Assembly: GCA_023078555.1 (NCBI GenBank)
Contig: CM041204.1
Coordinates: 5,238,430-5,302,429, forward strand
Length of the DNA: 64,000 nucleotides
Source of the DNA: Ulva prolifera
Taxonomy: Eukaryota; Chlorophyta; Ulvophyceae; Ulvales; Ulvaceae
Direction of reading: 5' to 3'
Numbering within the stretch: position 1 is the stretch's first letter; the number at the start of each line of letters is the position of its first letter. The notes under the pieces are model-generated. The model made no database searches. It was not told the origin of the DNA and saw nothing but the letters and a program-made list of their open reading frames with translations. Positions 1 to 11,116 of this stretch are shown piece after piece. The position numbers were made by a program, and so were the translations under genes.

Positions 1-1374
1 CTGCACATACATATTCGCAATGCTGCATGCTATTGGCGGATGATGCATCTGAGCAGTCTGTAGTGATCATGAGAATCTGCATTCCTGTCCAAAGTGTCTG
101 GAGCTCCGAAAAGACGTGAGAATGGCAGTGGCAGTAACGTGGCTACAAGCGCAAAGGTCCATGCCGAGGCGGGAGCGGAGCGCCCACTGACGACAGAGTT
201 ATCGAGCCTTTATGCTGCCAAAGACGTGACAAGCTGCCGCAACAAGGCTAGCGGGGCACCATTAAACTGGATGATTCCGTGTTGCCAAAGCTACGAGCAC
301 AACTCACGACACAATGTCGCCGCGCACTAGATACACCATGTTGACCAAGTTGTCACCATCGCCGCGTGATCAATCATAGACATTGCATGAGGTCGTCAAG
401 CCTGTTTGGTCAGTGACGTCGTACACGAAAACAGTACACGGTATGGGGCATCTCGTGTTGCACAGTCAGAGGTCCGTTACCTTAGTGCAAGCCATGCTTT
501 GCTGACGTAGACATCTGGAGGTGCCCAGAAATTTATCGTAGGCCTTCGACGGCTTCAACTGCGGTGATCATGGCGGAAGATACACGAGGAGAACCAGCAA
601 ACATGGATATGCCAGGACAACAATCGTTTGCAGGGAGCAATACTGACATCGACACACACAACAGATGGTTCGCTTTCCCTCGTTGATTACCTGCGCTTTC
701 ACACAGCGCCGAGCTTTACTATGCAAGCATGTCATCGTAGGCACTGGGATGACCGAATCCAAACAGGCAGTCCATTGCGATGGGCTGGCGAAGTCAAGCT
801 GCTGGGCACGGGGAAAACCCGCAGACCCGTGTCCGCGCAGCGTGTAAAGACCGATGCCTCCAAATCTCGCCTTACAACGATTTCAACAAGCCGTCAGGAT
901 CCACTGGTTCCATTGACCGATGTGTCGCACCCAAGTCGCCCTGGACATCGTGGTGTACGCATCTTGAAGCCCACACGTGAGGCCCCGCACATCTTTGTGA
1001 CTAACATGAATATGATTAAAATGCTGCGGATGCATACGAACACTCGCATACGCATTTCTGTGAGTGAACCCCGCAGACAGACTGTGTGCCGAAATGCGTT
1101 CTGGGTGTATCTAATGCCCAATGATCTCGTGTCGGATCAGGTGCGGTCTAATGGGAGCCTCGTGTCGGATCAAACCAAGGTTGGTGTTCGTCAGCATCTT
1201 GTACGACACACGTACCGATATGATCTTGATCACACAGCTTCTTTCGCGGTGCTGCCCGCCTTGCTGCCTTTGTCCTTGTAACACAGCATCTGCAAGGACG
1301 TCGACGCTTTCGGTAACCGGATCTCGGTTGCCCAAGACTGCCTTAAAACCGCTTGAGCTGGTGCAGCTTGGAGC
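1..1374. other. No gene recognised
   Basis: This stretch holds only short overlapping open frames in all six frames. The longest is on the plus strand at 628-1281. None gave a family resemblance, a transmembrane pattern or an exon chain that I could defend. No repeats or RNA genes were noticed. It could be intergenic or contain the 5' end of a poorly conserved gene. Confidence 0.4.
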
Positions 1375-2022
1375 ATGATTTACGATGGTGAGGGAACAAG
1401 TCGCATGCAGCCACTGTCATCGTCAGCATCGTCTCTTGGGGATCCTTCTCTAGGATGTCGATTGGTCAGACTTCCTGTACAGCAGGGCCCGCCGTCACAA
1501 TGGAAGTTCACTGAGACCTGCCTAGCTGTCGGTGGACGCCATCCCGATGCAATGCTTTCCATTGAATCGATGCTGGCACAAACACTTCATGCACCTCCCA
1601 CTGCAGCAGCTCAGGTTCTACAGCATAGTGTCAGCGACCTGCGTACCCAGCGAGAGCATCATGGTCGTGACTCAGCTCACCCTGACGCCTTTTTCCATCA
1701 ACGGTTGGCGTCCCATCCTAGCTCTGTCAGCCATGACCAAGCTCACTCTGGTGCTTATCCTGATCACCCGTTGGCGTCCCAGCTCAGCTCACCCAGCCGT
1801 GACAGACTTTCTTCATGTCATCAAAGTGGACTCAACTGCAAAACGCTGCATCCATCCATGGCTAACCGACTGATTGAGCTGACAAGCTTGTCTGATTCAA
1901 GGAAAGCAGGTACAAGCCACAGATACACTAGTGGAGCATCTGATGCTGTTCATGGTCAAGGCAAGTCCGGAGTATGCTGTTTGCGCAGGCCACCTGCTGC
2001 TGGACACAATAATGCAGCTTAA
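1375..2022 (+). CDS. Uncertain Ser/His-rich open frame, possible exon
   Basis: An open frame of 215 codons that I do not recognise. It is rich in Ser, His, Gln and Ala and has no hydrophobic segment or known motif. Its middle contains two imperfect copies of a ~73-bp unit, seen in the protein as two runs of the form H-(G/D)-x-(D/A)-x-(A/S)...LAS. The compositional bias suggests either a disordered coding exon or chance openness. No start or splice signal decides the matter. It is listed as a candidate only. Confidence 0.18.
   Translation: MIYDGEGTSRMQPLSSSASSLGDPSLGCRLVRLPVQQGPPSQWKFTETCLAVGGRHPDAMLSIESMLAQTLHAPPTAAAQVLQHSVSDLRTQREHHGRDSAHPDAFFHQRLASHPSSVSHDQAHSGAYPDHPLASQLSSPSRDRLSSCHQSGLNCKTLHPSMANRLIELTSLSDSRKAGTSHRYTSGASDAVHGQGKSGVCCLRRPPAAGHNNAA
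1658..1803 (+). repeat. Two imperfect ~73-bp tandem units
   Basis: Two adjacent units, about 1658-1730 and 1731-1803, share the landmarks CATGRYCR, CTCACYCTG, a GTTGGCGTCCC core and a following AGCTC block. They have diverged by substitutions and small length differences, so this is an old local duplication inside the open frame at 1375-2022. Confidence 0.5.
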
Positions 2023-4143
2023 ACTCAAGCCAAACACAGTGGGTACGCAGATGTCATATCAGGTGAGACCGAAAGCCTAGACGGACGTCGGCGCCAGACC
2101 TAATATGTTTGTATGTTGTTGGAGTGTTGGGATATGATGCCGTCCCGTGAAACTTTGCCACGCCACTTCTGCCACAACACATGTTAGCATCCAGGCCCTT
2201 GTCCAGATGCAGTTGCCGCTACAACAGCAAGAGCGACATAAAGCAGATAACACACATGAATGCTCCAGGCGCCCAAGCGATTCGTGAATTTGAGTTGCGC
2301 TACATCGCTAGGTCACAAGGCTTGTCATTCGCGGTTCAAGTCATAAAGCTCCACGAAACCATATGACATGCTCCCACAGCCAGCGCTGTTGTATGTCATC
2401 GCAAATTGCAATTCATAACTACTACACAATGCTGTGTTCATGATACAGTCAACACAGTCTTCAGGTCAAGGCCGGCGTCGATACAGCTGCAGGAGAGCCC
2501 GGGCTGGTCGAGTCAGGCACTTCGCCTGTCGGACCTGGGCATCGCAAGTCCTCTCACGCAGCTCACTCCGCCCATCCCATGCTCACGTGCGGCTCCAGAA
2601 TGGTGCAGACATGGCTGCTGGTGGCCATGCTGAACCTTGTTCAGTAGAGATGGTCAGCACCTTGCGCGAATTGAAGCCCGTGCCAAGTGGCAGCGGCGAT
2701 GTTGTTCAGATGGTTGCCAGAAGCCTTTTGGACGAGCTGATTGCCAGTACTATCACATACCCATCAACCAAGTCTCCTATCGCTATTGCACGTACTCTGC
2801 CATCTACTGGGGCCATTGAGTTGAAGTCAGGCAGTCAAGTACACATAGGCACTCCCAATTGGGGGGACCAAGCGGTTCCGTCAAGCAGTATGTTGGGAAA
2901 CTGCGCAAGGCCACTGAACATGATGCATGATGATGCATGATGATGCACACACAGCAGCAAAGTTGATGCAATGCAGCCACCTGAGCTGTGCGCAGGTGAT
3001 TGGCCTGGGACAGAATGTGTCACCGCTGACAACTTCCAAGAGCCTACCCTTGCAGGATCCGCCGCAACAGAGCATGATCACACAATGCCAGCCTATACAT
3101 GGGCCTGCGGACGTGTGGATTTCCCCAGTGCAAACACGGAGCTCGTATGCTCGTCTGAGCTTACTTCAGACGCAGCACGATTGTGAGCACTCAGTAGTTG
3201 GAGAGTATAACAGTCGTGCTGCTTTCAGTGAGGGCAAAGATTCGGACCACTGTCAATTGCAGGTAATAGCAGGTATAGCTGACCATGCTGCTGTCTGCCC
3301 TGTACACGTGGCAGCTGACGCATGCTTCACGCACGTTTGCACTGACGTGGTGACAGGTTCCAATAGGGCAGCGTCCGACGGCGTCGGGGTTGTGGCCCAG
3401 AGTCTGGGGTCCCTTGAAGTTGAAATGGTGGCATGTGACCGTGTGCAAAGTGGAGCCGAGGCAGCGGTCCACTGCTGAACGTTCTAGGGCTATCTCAGCA
3501 GCGGTGCGAGGGCGCACAGGCCAGTTAGGGTGCGGTTCGGACGGGTCTGTCACGTGATGGAACTGAGTATGGTCATGGGGGACCAGATATCGGCACGTCT
3601 GGATATTGGCAAGCTCTCTTCAGGCTTAGGCTTCAGGCTGTCCGGCTTCAGGCTGTCCAACGCCAACTGTACTATGCAATTTTACAGTTCCGGTTCCGCC
3701 GAGGCGTCCAGCTTGGTTACCTCAAGAACTTGTGCAAATGTTATGGAGACATCAAGTAGCGTTGTTGCGCATGCGAGCCCTTGTCCTCAGCATGCTTCTG
3801 CATGTCGACCAGGATCGAGGCCGGCCTGCCAGGGCGTAGTCTGTAGGCCAGGAGGGTTGCAGCTACCGTTGTCACCACCAGGTGCTTCTCATTGAAGCTT
3901 GGAGAGAATACACATATGGTTGCGTAGGCAGCAAGCGAATGATAACTCGGAATTGCAAACACAACATACTGTAAAAGACAGATGCAGAGAGCAAATGTGA
4001 ATGATGTCATTGACAGAACTGCTGCAGAACTTGTCATGTTCCATCCTGTTCTGAATCTACTGTCCAATCAACGTGAGTAGTGACAGAGATGATCGCCTGT
4101 GAAGGTGTACTGGAGCCCCAAAATCAAATTGAGAGCAGGGCAG
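2023..4143. other. Unresolved region with two open frames on +
   Basis: Plus-strand open frames lie at 2434-2940 (168 codons) and 2927-3478 (183 codons), overlapping in different frames. Neither resembles a family I know. A run of ATGATGCATG units lies at about 2921-2945. The segment may hold exons of one poorly conserved gene, possibly continuous with the frame at 1375-2022, but no phase-consistent splice chain was established. The copia insertion begins at its right end. Confidence 0.3.
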
Positions 4144-4492
4144 TGTCAGAAAGGCTATCCTTCGTCAGGTCAGACACGCAGTCTTTACGACATGTCAAGA
4201 GACCAGGCATCTCATACCTGCTGCGCACAGAGGTAGAACCGGAGAGATGCACGGGGAGACAGAGTACAACTAGTACCGTGAAACAGTGAGAATAATGGTT
4301 ACAGCTCTCTGTGTGCACAGCCATATATGCACACTGAATAGTCAAGATTACGGCAGGAGATCCTCGCAGGATCTCCCTCACTACTCCGGGACAATCCCGC
4401 TGGCGGCTTACCCCTACACATGATCCGCGCATCATTCGTGCATGGGTGCACCTGTCACCACACTGCTGCCCGCAGACGCATGCATTGTGACA
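4144..4492 (-). repeat. Copia LTR (3' LTR of the element)
   Basis: 349 bp, beginning TGTCAG and ending TGACA on the plus strand, so each end carries the usual TG...CA. It is almost identical to 10363-10711. Because the element is on the minus strand, this copy is the downstream LTR. It contains a CATATATGG stretch that could serve as a TATA-like element. Confidence 0.93.
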
Positions 4493-4508
4493 CTCCCCCA
4501 TAAACCCT
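4493..4508 (-). promoter_or_regulatory. Polypurine tract of the copia element
   Basis: Immediately inside the downstream LTR, the minus strand reads AGGGTTTATGGGGGAG. This is the purine-rich position expected for second-strand priming in LTR elements. It overlaps nothing coding, since the long frame stops at about 4510. Confidence 0.7.
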
Positions 4509-4509
4509 G

Positions 4510-7500
4510 CTAAGTCTCCACTAGCTGGAGTTTATTACGAACTTCCTGTAAGGCAGGTCCGGGCAGCACTTTAGTAAACACATCCGCTAACTGATCAACA
4601 GTGCCTACCCATGCTACCTTAAGTTCATCCATCTGGACGTATTCCCGCACTCGCAAGTGGCGCACACGAATGTGCTTGGATCTGTCAGTGGACACAGCAT
4701 TCACTGCCAAAATATTGGCACTCTTATTATCACCCCACAGAGTCGGCTTATGTGGGACAAGTTTCACATCGAGAAGCAACTGCTTCATCCACATGAGTTC
4801 GTTGGCTGTTGCACTCATCGCAATGAGTTCAGCTTCTGTTGTATCCCCCGCCACTATACTCTGCTTCTTCGAACGCCAGAGAACACAGTTCCCATACACC
4901 CGAACAATCATACCAGACACACTCTTCAGATCTGCAGAATTCGCAAAGTCTGCATCTGAAAAAGCCTCTAATAAACACCCGTGTCCCTCAGAGCCTACAA
5001 ATTTTATTCCTAAATTCTTCGTGGACTGCAGGTATCTCAGAACATGTTGCACGGCAGACCAATGTTCCTTCAGACTACTAGACATGTGCCGGGCCAGGGC
5101 ATGTGCCACATAGCTCAGGTCAGGTCGTGTCGCTCCTGCAATATACTGGATGCTCCCTACAGCACTCATGAACCTGGAATGCTCAGCAGCACTGGCTTTC
5201 TCCAGGTCAGGATGCTCTTTCACACTCCTTAGCTGTTGCCGCGGCACTAATGGAGTGGGAGATGTACGACAGTCAGACATACTGTACTTGTCCAGCAAGT
5301 TCTGGATTTTGTTACGTTGTGTCATTGTGATTGTTTTGGCCTTTCGATCACGCGTGATCTCAGTGCCGAGTGCCCAAGACAGGTCACCTAGATCTCTGCC
5401 TTCAAATTTCGTGAGAATGACACTGATGATTTCCTGCAGCCCCGCGGAGCAACTGAAAATGAATAAGTCATCTACCCACAGAAAAATGAGACATCTACCA
5501 GTTGTTCTGACATACAGTCCAGGATCACTTTGTGCGCACACAAATCCCAGTTCAGCCAAGACCTTTACTAAAGCTTTATGCCACTCGCGAGCGGCTTGCT
5601 TCAGGCCATACAGAGTCTTATGCAATTTCCATACACGTGCTGTCCCGTCTGTAAAGTACGGGGGCTGTTCAACGAAAACCTCTTCCTCCAGGTCACCGTT
5701 AAGAAAAGCACACTGTATGTCTATATGCCTAATCTCCAAATCCTCCTGAGCAGCAATGGACAGCAACACACGCAGTGTTGCGTAACTACCGACAGGGGAC
5801 CAAGTCTCGAAGAAATCTATCCCTTCTACCTGAGAAAAACCACGAGCTACATATCGTGCCTTGTAACGCTGAATCTCACCAGCGGGTCCGCGCTTGATCT
5901 TGAACACCCACTTGCCCGAGATAGCTTTCTTACCCGCAGGTAGATAGCACAACATAAAATTCCCGTGCTCACCCAGTGCTTCCACCTCCTCCTGAATGGC
6001 ACACAGCCAAGCATCCCTGTCTGGACCCGCGAGTCCTTCCTTCATAGAAGGCAGATCAGGGTCGGAAGGCTTCTGCTTCCTGGCGGCAGCTGCTCTGCGC
6101 GACCCACGACGCTGAGCACTGTGCTGCTCACCAGACTCCCCATGCTGATGCTTCAGGCCTGCACCGGACACTCCACAGTCAGCCGCGGCTGATGTGTCCT
6201 GATTGCAGCCTGGAGACTTGATGTCAGCTACTACTGTTTCACTACTAGCAAGATCAGAGCCCGCGGGCTCATGCACAGCAGCTACATCCACAGCCAAAGG
6301 AACAAGGCGTCTACGTACAAGAGGATTGATTTTAACGCGGGGAAGAGCAGCTGGAATGGCTCTTACCTCATCAGGCAAATAAACCCCAACAGCGGCAGAG
6401 GGGGCAGCCTGGATCTCTCCCCCTAATTCGGATCCGGACTCCATCTCAATTTCATCTGGCTCATCCTCCCAGGAAGGTCTCAGCCCCTCGGCCCCTCGCA
6501 GGGGCTTAGCTACTGCTCCCGCGCCAGATGCCGAGGCCGCAGCCGAATTACTCCCTGAGCGAACCCGCTGAGCCTCGCGATTCTGATGAGCCGCAGCCCA
6601 TTCATCATCGCTGATGGTGTACTCCTCCATCTCATCCGCATCGTCCTCATCATAGATGCCAGGACCGTCGTCGTCATCATCATCGTCCATTGAATCATCA
6701 GACGACAGTGAAGGCATGGGCAGGACAGATGCAGCTTTGATGCCAGGGTCATGGAGCCGGGCATTGCGAGTCACCACATACTCTACAGTGCGTGCTGGAG
6801 GGGCCCCAGATAGGCGCGCCTGGCCTGGGACCCGAGGAGGAACTTCAACGTCAGGGTGGGCAGCTGCACGAGCAATCGCACGCGTGCGATGCATGGTGTG
6901 CCTGGCCACCTCCGGTGTTTCCCGCGCAGGGTCACGCCGGAGCACCTCAGCGGAGGAACCTGCGCCGAAACGTGGAGAGTACACTGCCTCATCAGGCAGT
7001 GCGTCCTGTCTGAACGTCATGTCCATGACAGGGACTCTACCATGACCTGGGGGGGCGTGCGAAAATTCACGCAGACGTCGCAGCACTCCCCCATCATGTG
7101 TGGAGTCAGTGACGAACGAGGGGACATCAATGTCAGTCACGCGGACACCCTCGTTATCACCCTCAAAGACAACCTGTAGGGAGTTCGCAAACTCTGCAGG
7201 TTCTCTCTTGTCCACAACAGCGGACGCATCGTACTTACGTACGTGTCGGATCATCTGATCCGTGGTGCACATGATCTGCCGCACCACCACAACCCTACCC
7301 CCAGGAACGTCCTGGGCGTACACACGCTGCATGCTGGGCCCCAGCCCAGCACCAACCCAGTATGCGACCATACCCCTTGCGGACAATTTCCGCAAGTGAT
7401 CATCCCTAGGATACGCATACACCTCAACCCCCCATAGACGCTGCTGCTTCACCAAATCCTGGAACACCTCAACGGAGGTGTCTCTGAAAAAAGACATGTA

Positions 7501-10173
7501 GGGAATGATATCCCTGTCACAAGACCTGGTCAAAAACTCGTCCAGTTCTGTCATAGTGAGCAACTCCCACTTGCGCTTCTCCTCCTCCCGCAACTTATCA
7601 CGTTCGGCCTTTTTCATGCGCTTATTAGCCCGCTCAGCCTGCTGTACATCCGCAGCTGTATTAGCATCACGCTGAGCTTTCTGGGCTTTCATCATTATTG
7701 CCAGCTTGTCATGGTACAGCGCCGAGCACGGCGTGAGATTGTGACCATGGATGACACTGGCAAGGCATTCAATCCACAGGAACAGAGGAAGACCGCTCGC
7801 AAGCAGTACAGCTCGGACTGCCTCGAAGGCAATACCGATCCTCCGCTCGATCATGCCATTGCAGCGATGATCAGCTGTGGGGGTGGTGCGGTGAGTAATG
7901 CCACGACGCTGGAGGTAGAGCTTTAAGGCCTCAACCATGAACTCTCCCCCTTTGTCGGTGTGAAGGATGCGCACACCCGGTTCACCTGGCTTCACCACAT
8001 TTACCCGAATGCGCTCAATGATGTAAGAGATCATGGCCGCAGCCTCACTCTTCTTACGCAGACCGACAATGAAAGTGTAACGCGTGAAGGCGCACATCAC
8101 AAACAAAACATATTTCACACCGCCGATCTCAACTGGAGTGATGGGACCAGCCAAATCAGCATGCAATTGCTCGCCAGGGTATTTCGCCTGGCCTAAGAGC
8201 TCACGATTATTGGCTGAGATTTTGCCCGCGGGCACTTTGCCAATTCTGCAGCCGTGACAACGATTCCCCATTGGCTCGGGGTCAACTTTCAAATTCAGGT
8301 CACCATAAAAATCACTATTTGACTGCATCCGTTTTAAGACCCACGTCGACTGATGAAACGACAAATGAGCTAAGAATGCAGGTTCCAGCAAGTAAGCATC
8401 ATGTGGGACCTCAGCTCCCCCAGCATTGGGGCGCTTCAGGTCGATCGCCGCAGCGGCCACATGACACCACTGCTTTTGATCCTCCACAACAGAAGTCGGA
8501 CCGCTCTGGTCAGACCATACCACTCCCCTGTTAACGGGATGACCCTCAAGAACAGGCTTCTTGAGGGAACACATTTTGAAAGCAAAGACACGACACTTAT
8601 CCTCATCCAGCTCCTGGTGTTTGGACGCATCCTCAATACCAGTAGCCATATCTCCGAAACCGGGGACATACAACACACTCCTACGCGTATCTAAGTAAAT
8701 CTTCTCGTGACGAAGACCCATAGTACTCAGTATGTTGTATGGACACTCAGGGGCATAGTACACACCCGGGATTTCCACATCCAGAGGATGCGTATTCCCA
8801 TGCTCATCCACATAGGTGCCCAGATTCACCTGAATGGTTCCCCTGCCCATAATGGGGATCTTGCCTGGTCCCGCGGGATTGGCAGTTCTCTGGCACGGAC
8901 CATACTCAGTGAACATGTCGCGATTGCCAACAATGTGAATGTCAGAACCGCTATCAATGATAAAATTCCATGGTGCTAATGCATCATGATCCGGGAACTC
9001 TTCAGGCAGTTCTACAGCACAAACATCTTTGGCCGCGGCCTGTTTGCGCTGGGGGCAGTTCGCACGCAAGTGTCCCTTCTTCTTGCAGAAGAAGCAGGTC
9101 CTGGTCTCCTCGCGAGGAGCCTTGCCAGCGTCAAGCGCGGCGACCGCAAGACCGTCGCCTCGCTGCTGATTGCGCCAGCCTTGGCCTGGTTTGCCCGCGG
9201 GCGGTCCAGACCTAGCCTGCAGCCGCTGCTGCTTGAGCAAATCAGCATGCTCAGTCAAACGTGCAATGATGACATGGGGGGAGGAGTGTTGGACTTCGCC
9301 GCGCACGGCATTGAACTCCTCCCCCACTTCTAAAAGATTTAATCGGAGCCATCGCTGGCCCACATCGGCACCTAGTGCCTCCAATTGAGTGTACACACTC
9401 ATCACTTCACCACAGTAAGACCCAACGTCTCTATTTCGCTGTGACAAAGAGTTGAAGCGACTCCACAGTCTGTGGATCTCGGCTTCAGTGCTAGGCCTAT
9501 ACTTTGCAGTGAGATAGGCCCATGCCTCACACAGATGCGACATGCGATAGACAGTGGTCCTATCCGCGTCAGGCAAAGACATAAGGACTTGAGTCCTTGC
9601 TCTAGCGTGGACACGCTGTTCGTCCGCGGACGGTGCGTGCTGCAACAGATGATCTAACTCGAACTGTCCTAACCACAGAAAGACTTTCTGCTCGTACGCA
9701 ACGAAGCTTTCGGTCTTAAAATTCCATTCAGGCAATTTTCCTTTAGACAAATCAGGCTCGTTACGTCCCCGAGATGCACGCAGCGCTTCGGTCAACGTCT
9801 CGAGTGTAATGAATGACTCAGTGTGACCATGATCGTTCACAACATGAGAGGAAAAGGGCACCTGCTGGCTGCTCTGCCCAGTCTGGGAAGAGGGACGTGG
9901 TCGGATAACTCGTCCGCCACGAAGTAACATGCCCGCGGGCTGTTCTTCGTCAGGGAGCTGCTGCTCAGCGTCCCTGTCGACGAATGGCTGCTGATCAGCC
10001 TCGTCCTGCCTCTCCTCGCGAGGAGAGTTGGCGTTGGAACGATCAGAGTTAGACATCCTGCAGTAGGACGGACGGTGGTTTGTCGCGCGCAGCAAACTAA
10101 ACCATGGGATGGCTCGCAAGCCGACAGGTTGAGAAAATAAACGAACGCATTCGCTTTTCCCAGCGCTGATCAT
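4510..10173 (-). CDS. Copia gag-pol polyprotein, single frame
   Basis: One uninterrupted frame of about 1,887 codons. In order it shows a gag/UBN2-like helical region (about residues 125-330), a CCHC zinc knuckle with spacing C-x2-C-x4-H-x4-C near residue 360, a copia aspartic protease motif (DSGSDIHIV) near 405, a GAG-pre-integrase H-H-C-C finger near 600-650, an integrase core near 680-830, and a long linker with an acidic D run near 1160. Reverse transcriptase follows, with FLWVDD in the catalytic region, and then RNase H with a DNKSA motif. The likely initiator is the Met about 40 codons in, because the first 40 residues do not look gag-like. Gag and pol share one frame, as in many copia elements. 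Confidence 0.92.
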   Translation of the reverse strand: MISAGKSECVRLFSQPVGLRAIPWFSLLRATNHRPSYCRMSNSDRSNANSPREERQDEADQQPFVDRDAEQQLPDEEQPAGMLLRGGRVIRPRPSSQTGQSSQQVPFSSHVVNDHGHTESFITLETLTEALRASRGRNEPDLSKGKLPEWNFKTESFVAYEQKVFLWLGQFELDHLLQHAPSADEQRVHARARTQVLMSLPDADRTTVYRMSHLCEAWAYLTAKYRPSTEAEIHRLWSRFNSLSQRNRDVGSYCGEVMSVYTQLEALGADVGQRWLRLNLLEVGEEFNAVRGEVQHSSPHVIIARLTEHADLLKQQRLQARSGPPAGKPGQGWRNQQRGDGLAVAALDAGKAPREETRTCFFCKKKGHLRANCPQRKQAAAKDVCAVELPEEFPDHDALAPWNFIIDSGSDIHIVGNRDMFTEYGPCQRTANPAGPGKIPIMGRGTIQVNLGTYVDEHGNTHPLDVEIPGVYYAPECPYNILSTMGLRHEKIYLDTRRSVLYVPGFGDMATGIEDASKHQELDEDKCRVFAFKMCSLKKPVLEGHPVNRGVVWSDQSGPTSVVEDQKQWCHVAAAAIDLKRPNAGGAEVPHDAYLLEPAFLAHLSFHQSTWVLKRMQSNSDFYGDLNLKVDPEPMGNRCHGCRIGKVPAGKISANNRELLGQAKYPGEQLHADLAGPITPVEIGGVKYVLFVMCAFTRYTFIVGLRKKSEAAAMISYIIERIRVNVVKPGEPGVRILHTDKGGEFMVEALKLYLQRRGITHRTTPTADHRCNGMIERRIGIAFEAVRAVLLASGLPLFLWIECLASVIHGHNLTPCSALYHDKLAIMMKAQKAQRDANTAADVQQAERANKRMKKAERDKLREEEKRKWELLTMTELDEFLTRSCDRDIIPYMSFFRDTSVEVFQDLVKQQRLWGVEVYAYPRDDHLRKLSARGMVAYWVGAGLGPSMQRVYAQDVPGGRVVVVRQIMCTTDQMIRHVRKYDASAVVDKREPAEFANSLQVVFEGDNEGVRVTDIDVPSFVTDSTHDGGVLRRLREFSHAPPGHGRVPVMDMTFRQDALPDEAVYSPRFGAGSSAEVLRRDPARETPEVARHTMHRTRAIARAAAHPDVEVPPRVPGQARLSGAPPARTVEYVVTRNARLHDPGIKAASVLPMPSLSSDDSMDDDDDDDGPGIYDEDDADEMEEYTISDDEWAAAHQNREAQRVRSGSNSAAASASGAGAVAKPLRGAEGLRPSWEDEPDEIEMESGSELGGEIQAAPSAAVGVYLPDEVRAIPAALPRVKINPLVRRRLVPLAVDVAAVHEPAGSDLASSETVVADIKSPGCNQDTSAAADCGVSGAGLKHQHGESGEQHSAQRRGSRRAAAARKQKPSDPDLPSMKEGLAGPDRDAWLCAIQEEVEALGEHGNFMLCYLPAGKKAISGKWVFKIKRGPAGEIQRYKARYVARGFSQVEGIDFFETWSPVGSYATLRVLLSIAAQEDLEIRHIDIQCAFLNGDLEEEVFVEQPPYFTDGTARVWKLHKTLYGLKQAAREWHKALVKVLAELGFVCAQSDPGLYVRTTGRCLIFLWVDDLFIFSCSAGLQEIISVILTKFEGRDLGDLSWALGTEITRDRKAKTITMTQRNKIQNLLDKYSMSDCRTSPTPLVPRQQLRSVKEHPDLEKASAAEHSRFMSAVGSIQYIAGATRPDLSYVAHALARHMSSSLKEHWSAVQHVLRYLQSTKNLGIKFVGSEGHGCLLEAFSDADFANSADLKSVSGMIVRVYGNCVLWRSKKQSIVAGDTTEAELIAMSATANELMWMKQLLLDVKLVPHKPTLWGDNKSANILAVNAVSTDRSKHIRVRHLRVREYVQMDELKVAWVGTVDQLADVFTKVLPGPALQEVRNKLQLVET

Positions 10174-10351
10174 TAAAGCAAGCGTCTCGAATTGTATCTA
10201 ATAACAATGTGCTACGAGATCGCCTAATGATGCCTGCGCTTATGACCGCGGTCTGAGCGCCGGCAGAACAGTGGAATGCCCGCCGTGTCTGCGCACAGAC
10301 TTTGGCCGACGGCTTCCTGAACAAGACCGTAAAAGACATAGCGCAAACATT

Positions 10352-10362
10352 CATCGATACCA
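10352..10362 (-). promoter_or_regulatory. Primer-binding site (initiator tRNA-Met type)
   Basis: Directly inside the upstream LTR, the minus strand reads TGGTATCGATG. The first seven bases match the TGGTATC start of the primer-binding site that many plant copia elements use to pair with the 3' end of initiator tRNA-Met. The position, adjacent to the LTR edge, supports the call. Confidence 0.7.
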
Positions 10363-10711
10363 TGTCAGAAAGGCTATCCTTCGTCAGGTCAGACACGCAG
10401 TCTTTACGACATGTCAGGAGACCAGGCATCTCATACCTGCTGCGCACAGAGGTAGAACCGGAGAGATGCACGGGGAGACAGAGTACAACTAGTACCGTGA
10501 AACAGTGAGAATAATGGTTACAGCTCTCTGTGTGCACAGCCATATATGCACACTGAATAGTCAAGATTACGGCAGGAGATCCTCGCAGGATCTCCCTCAC
10601 TACTCCGGGACAATCCCGCTGGCGGCTTACCCCTACACATGATCCGCGGATCATTCGTGCATGGGTGCACCTGTCACCACACTGCTGCCCGCAGACGCAT
10701 GCATTGTGACA
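10363..10711 (-). repeat. Copia LTR (5' LTR of the element)
   Basis: 349-bp partner of 4144-4492 and nearly identical to it. It lies upstream of the gag-pol frame in the sense of the element and should carry the promoter. It is followed on the plus strand by the GGCAG target duplication. Confidence 0.93.
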
Positions 10712-10716
10712 GGCAG

Positions 10717-11116
10717 CACATATTGAACACAACACCAGAAGCAACTGAACAAGAGGCCCATGACAGTGGTGACATGGAAACAACGATTCTTGCAGTCTTG
10801 TTCGAATGCAAGCGCGAGTGGAAGCGTCATACCGTAAATTTAGTTGGGCGAAATGTTAAGTATGTGTGCGGAGTACTTAGCACATGACGCCTGAGATCTG
10901 GGATCACACCTGCATGGTCAGTATCTGAGTCAAATACTTGAACCATGACCTTATTCGACCTATATAGAGAGCTGGAATGTGTCTTCTCATTCGCGGGCTG
11001 GTGACTGCCACGTGTCACCCCGTGCGTGCATCCGCATGTGCACATGCCTTGTGCGCTACGAGGCACTTTCACAACAAGTCTTTCATCGCATTAATGAGTA
11101 GTTTTTTTTTTTTTTT
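10717..11116. other. Intergenic segment ending in a 15-T run
   Basis: No gene was recognised. A run of 15 T lies at 11102-11116. It borders an unassigned segment (about 11117-11430) that abuts the broken copia copy. Read on the minus strand it would be an A-tail, so it may mark the 3' end of a retrotransposed insertion, but no target duplication was found. Confidence 0.35.

Larger units (their letters stand above)
4144..10711 (-). mobile_element. Ty1/copia LTR retrotransposon, looks whole and young
   Basis: The element is 6,568 bp long and flanked by a 5-bp target duplication, GGCAG, at 4139-4143 and 10712-10716. The two LTRs are each 349 bp, run in the same direction and differ by only a few substitutions. 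This points to a recent insertion. Internal parts in minus-strand order are: LTR, primer-binding site, one long gag-pol frame, polypurine tract, LTR. Domain order (protease, integrase, reverse transcriptase, RNase H) is that of copia rather than gypsy. By sequence it looks whole; whether it is active cannot be told. Confidence 0.95.

Noticed and set aside
4601-9657. Many plus-strand open frames of 60-200 codons
   Set aside because: They lie antisense to the copia gag-pol frame and show no motifs of their own.
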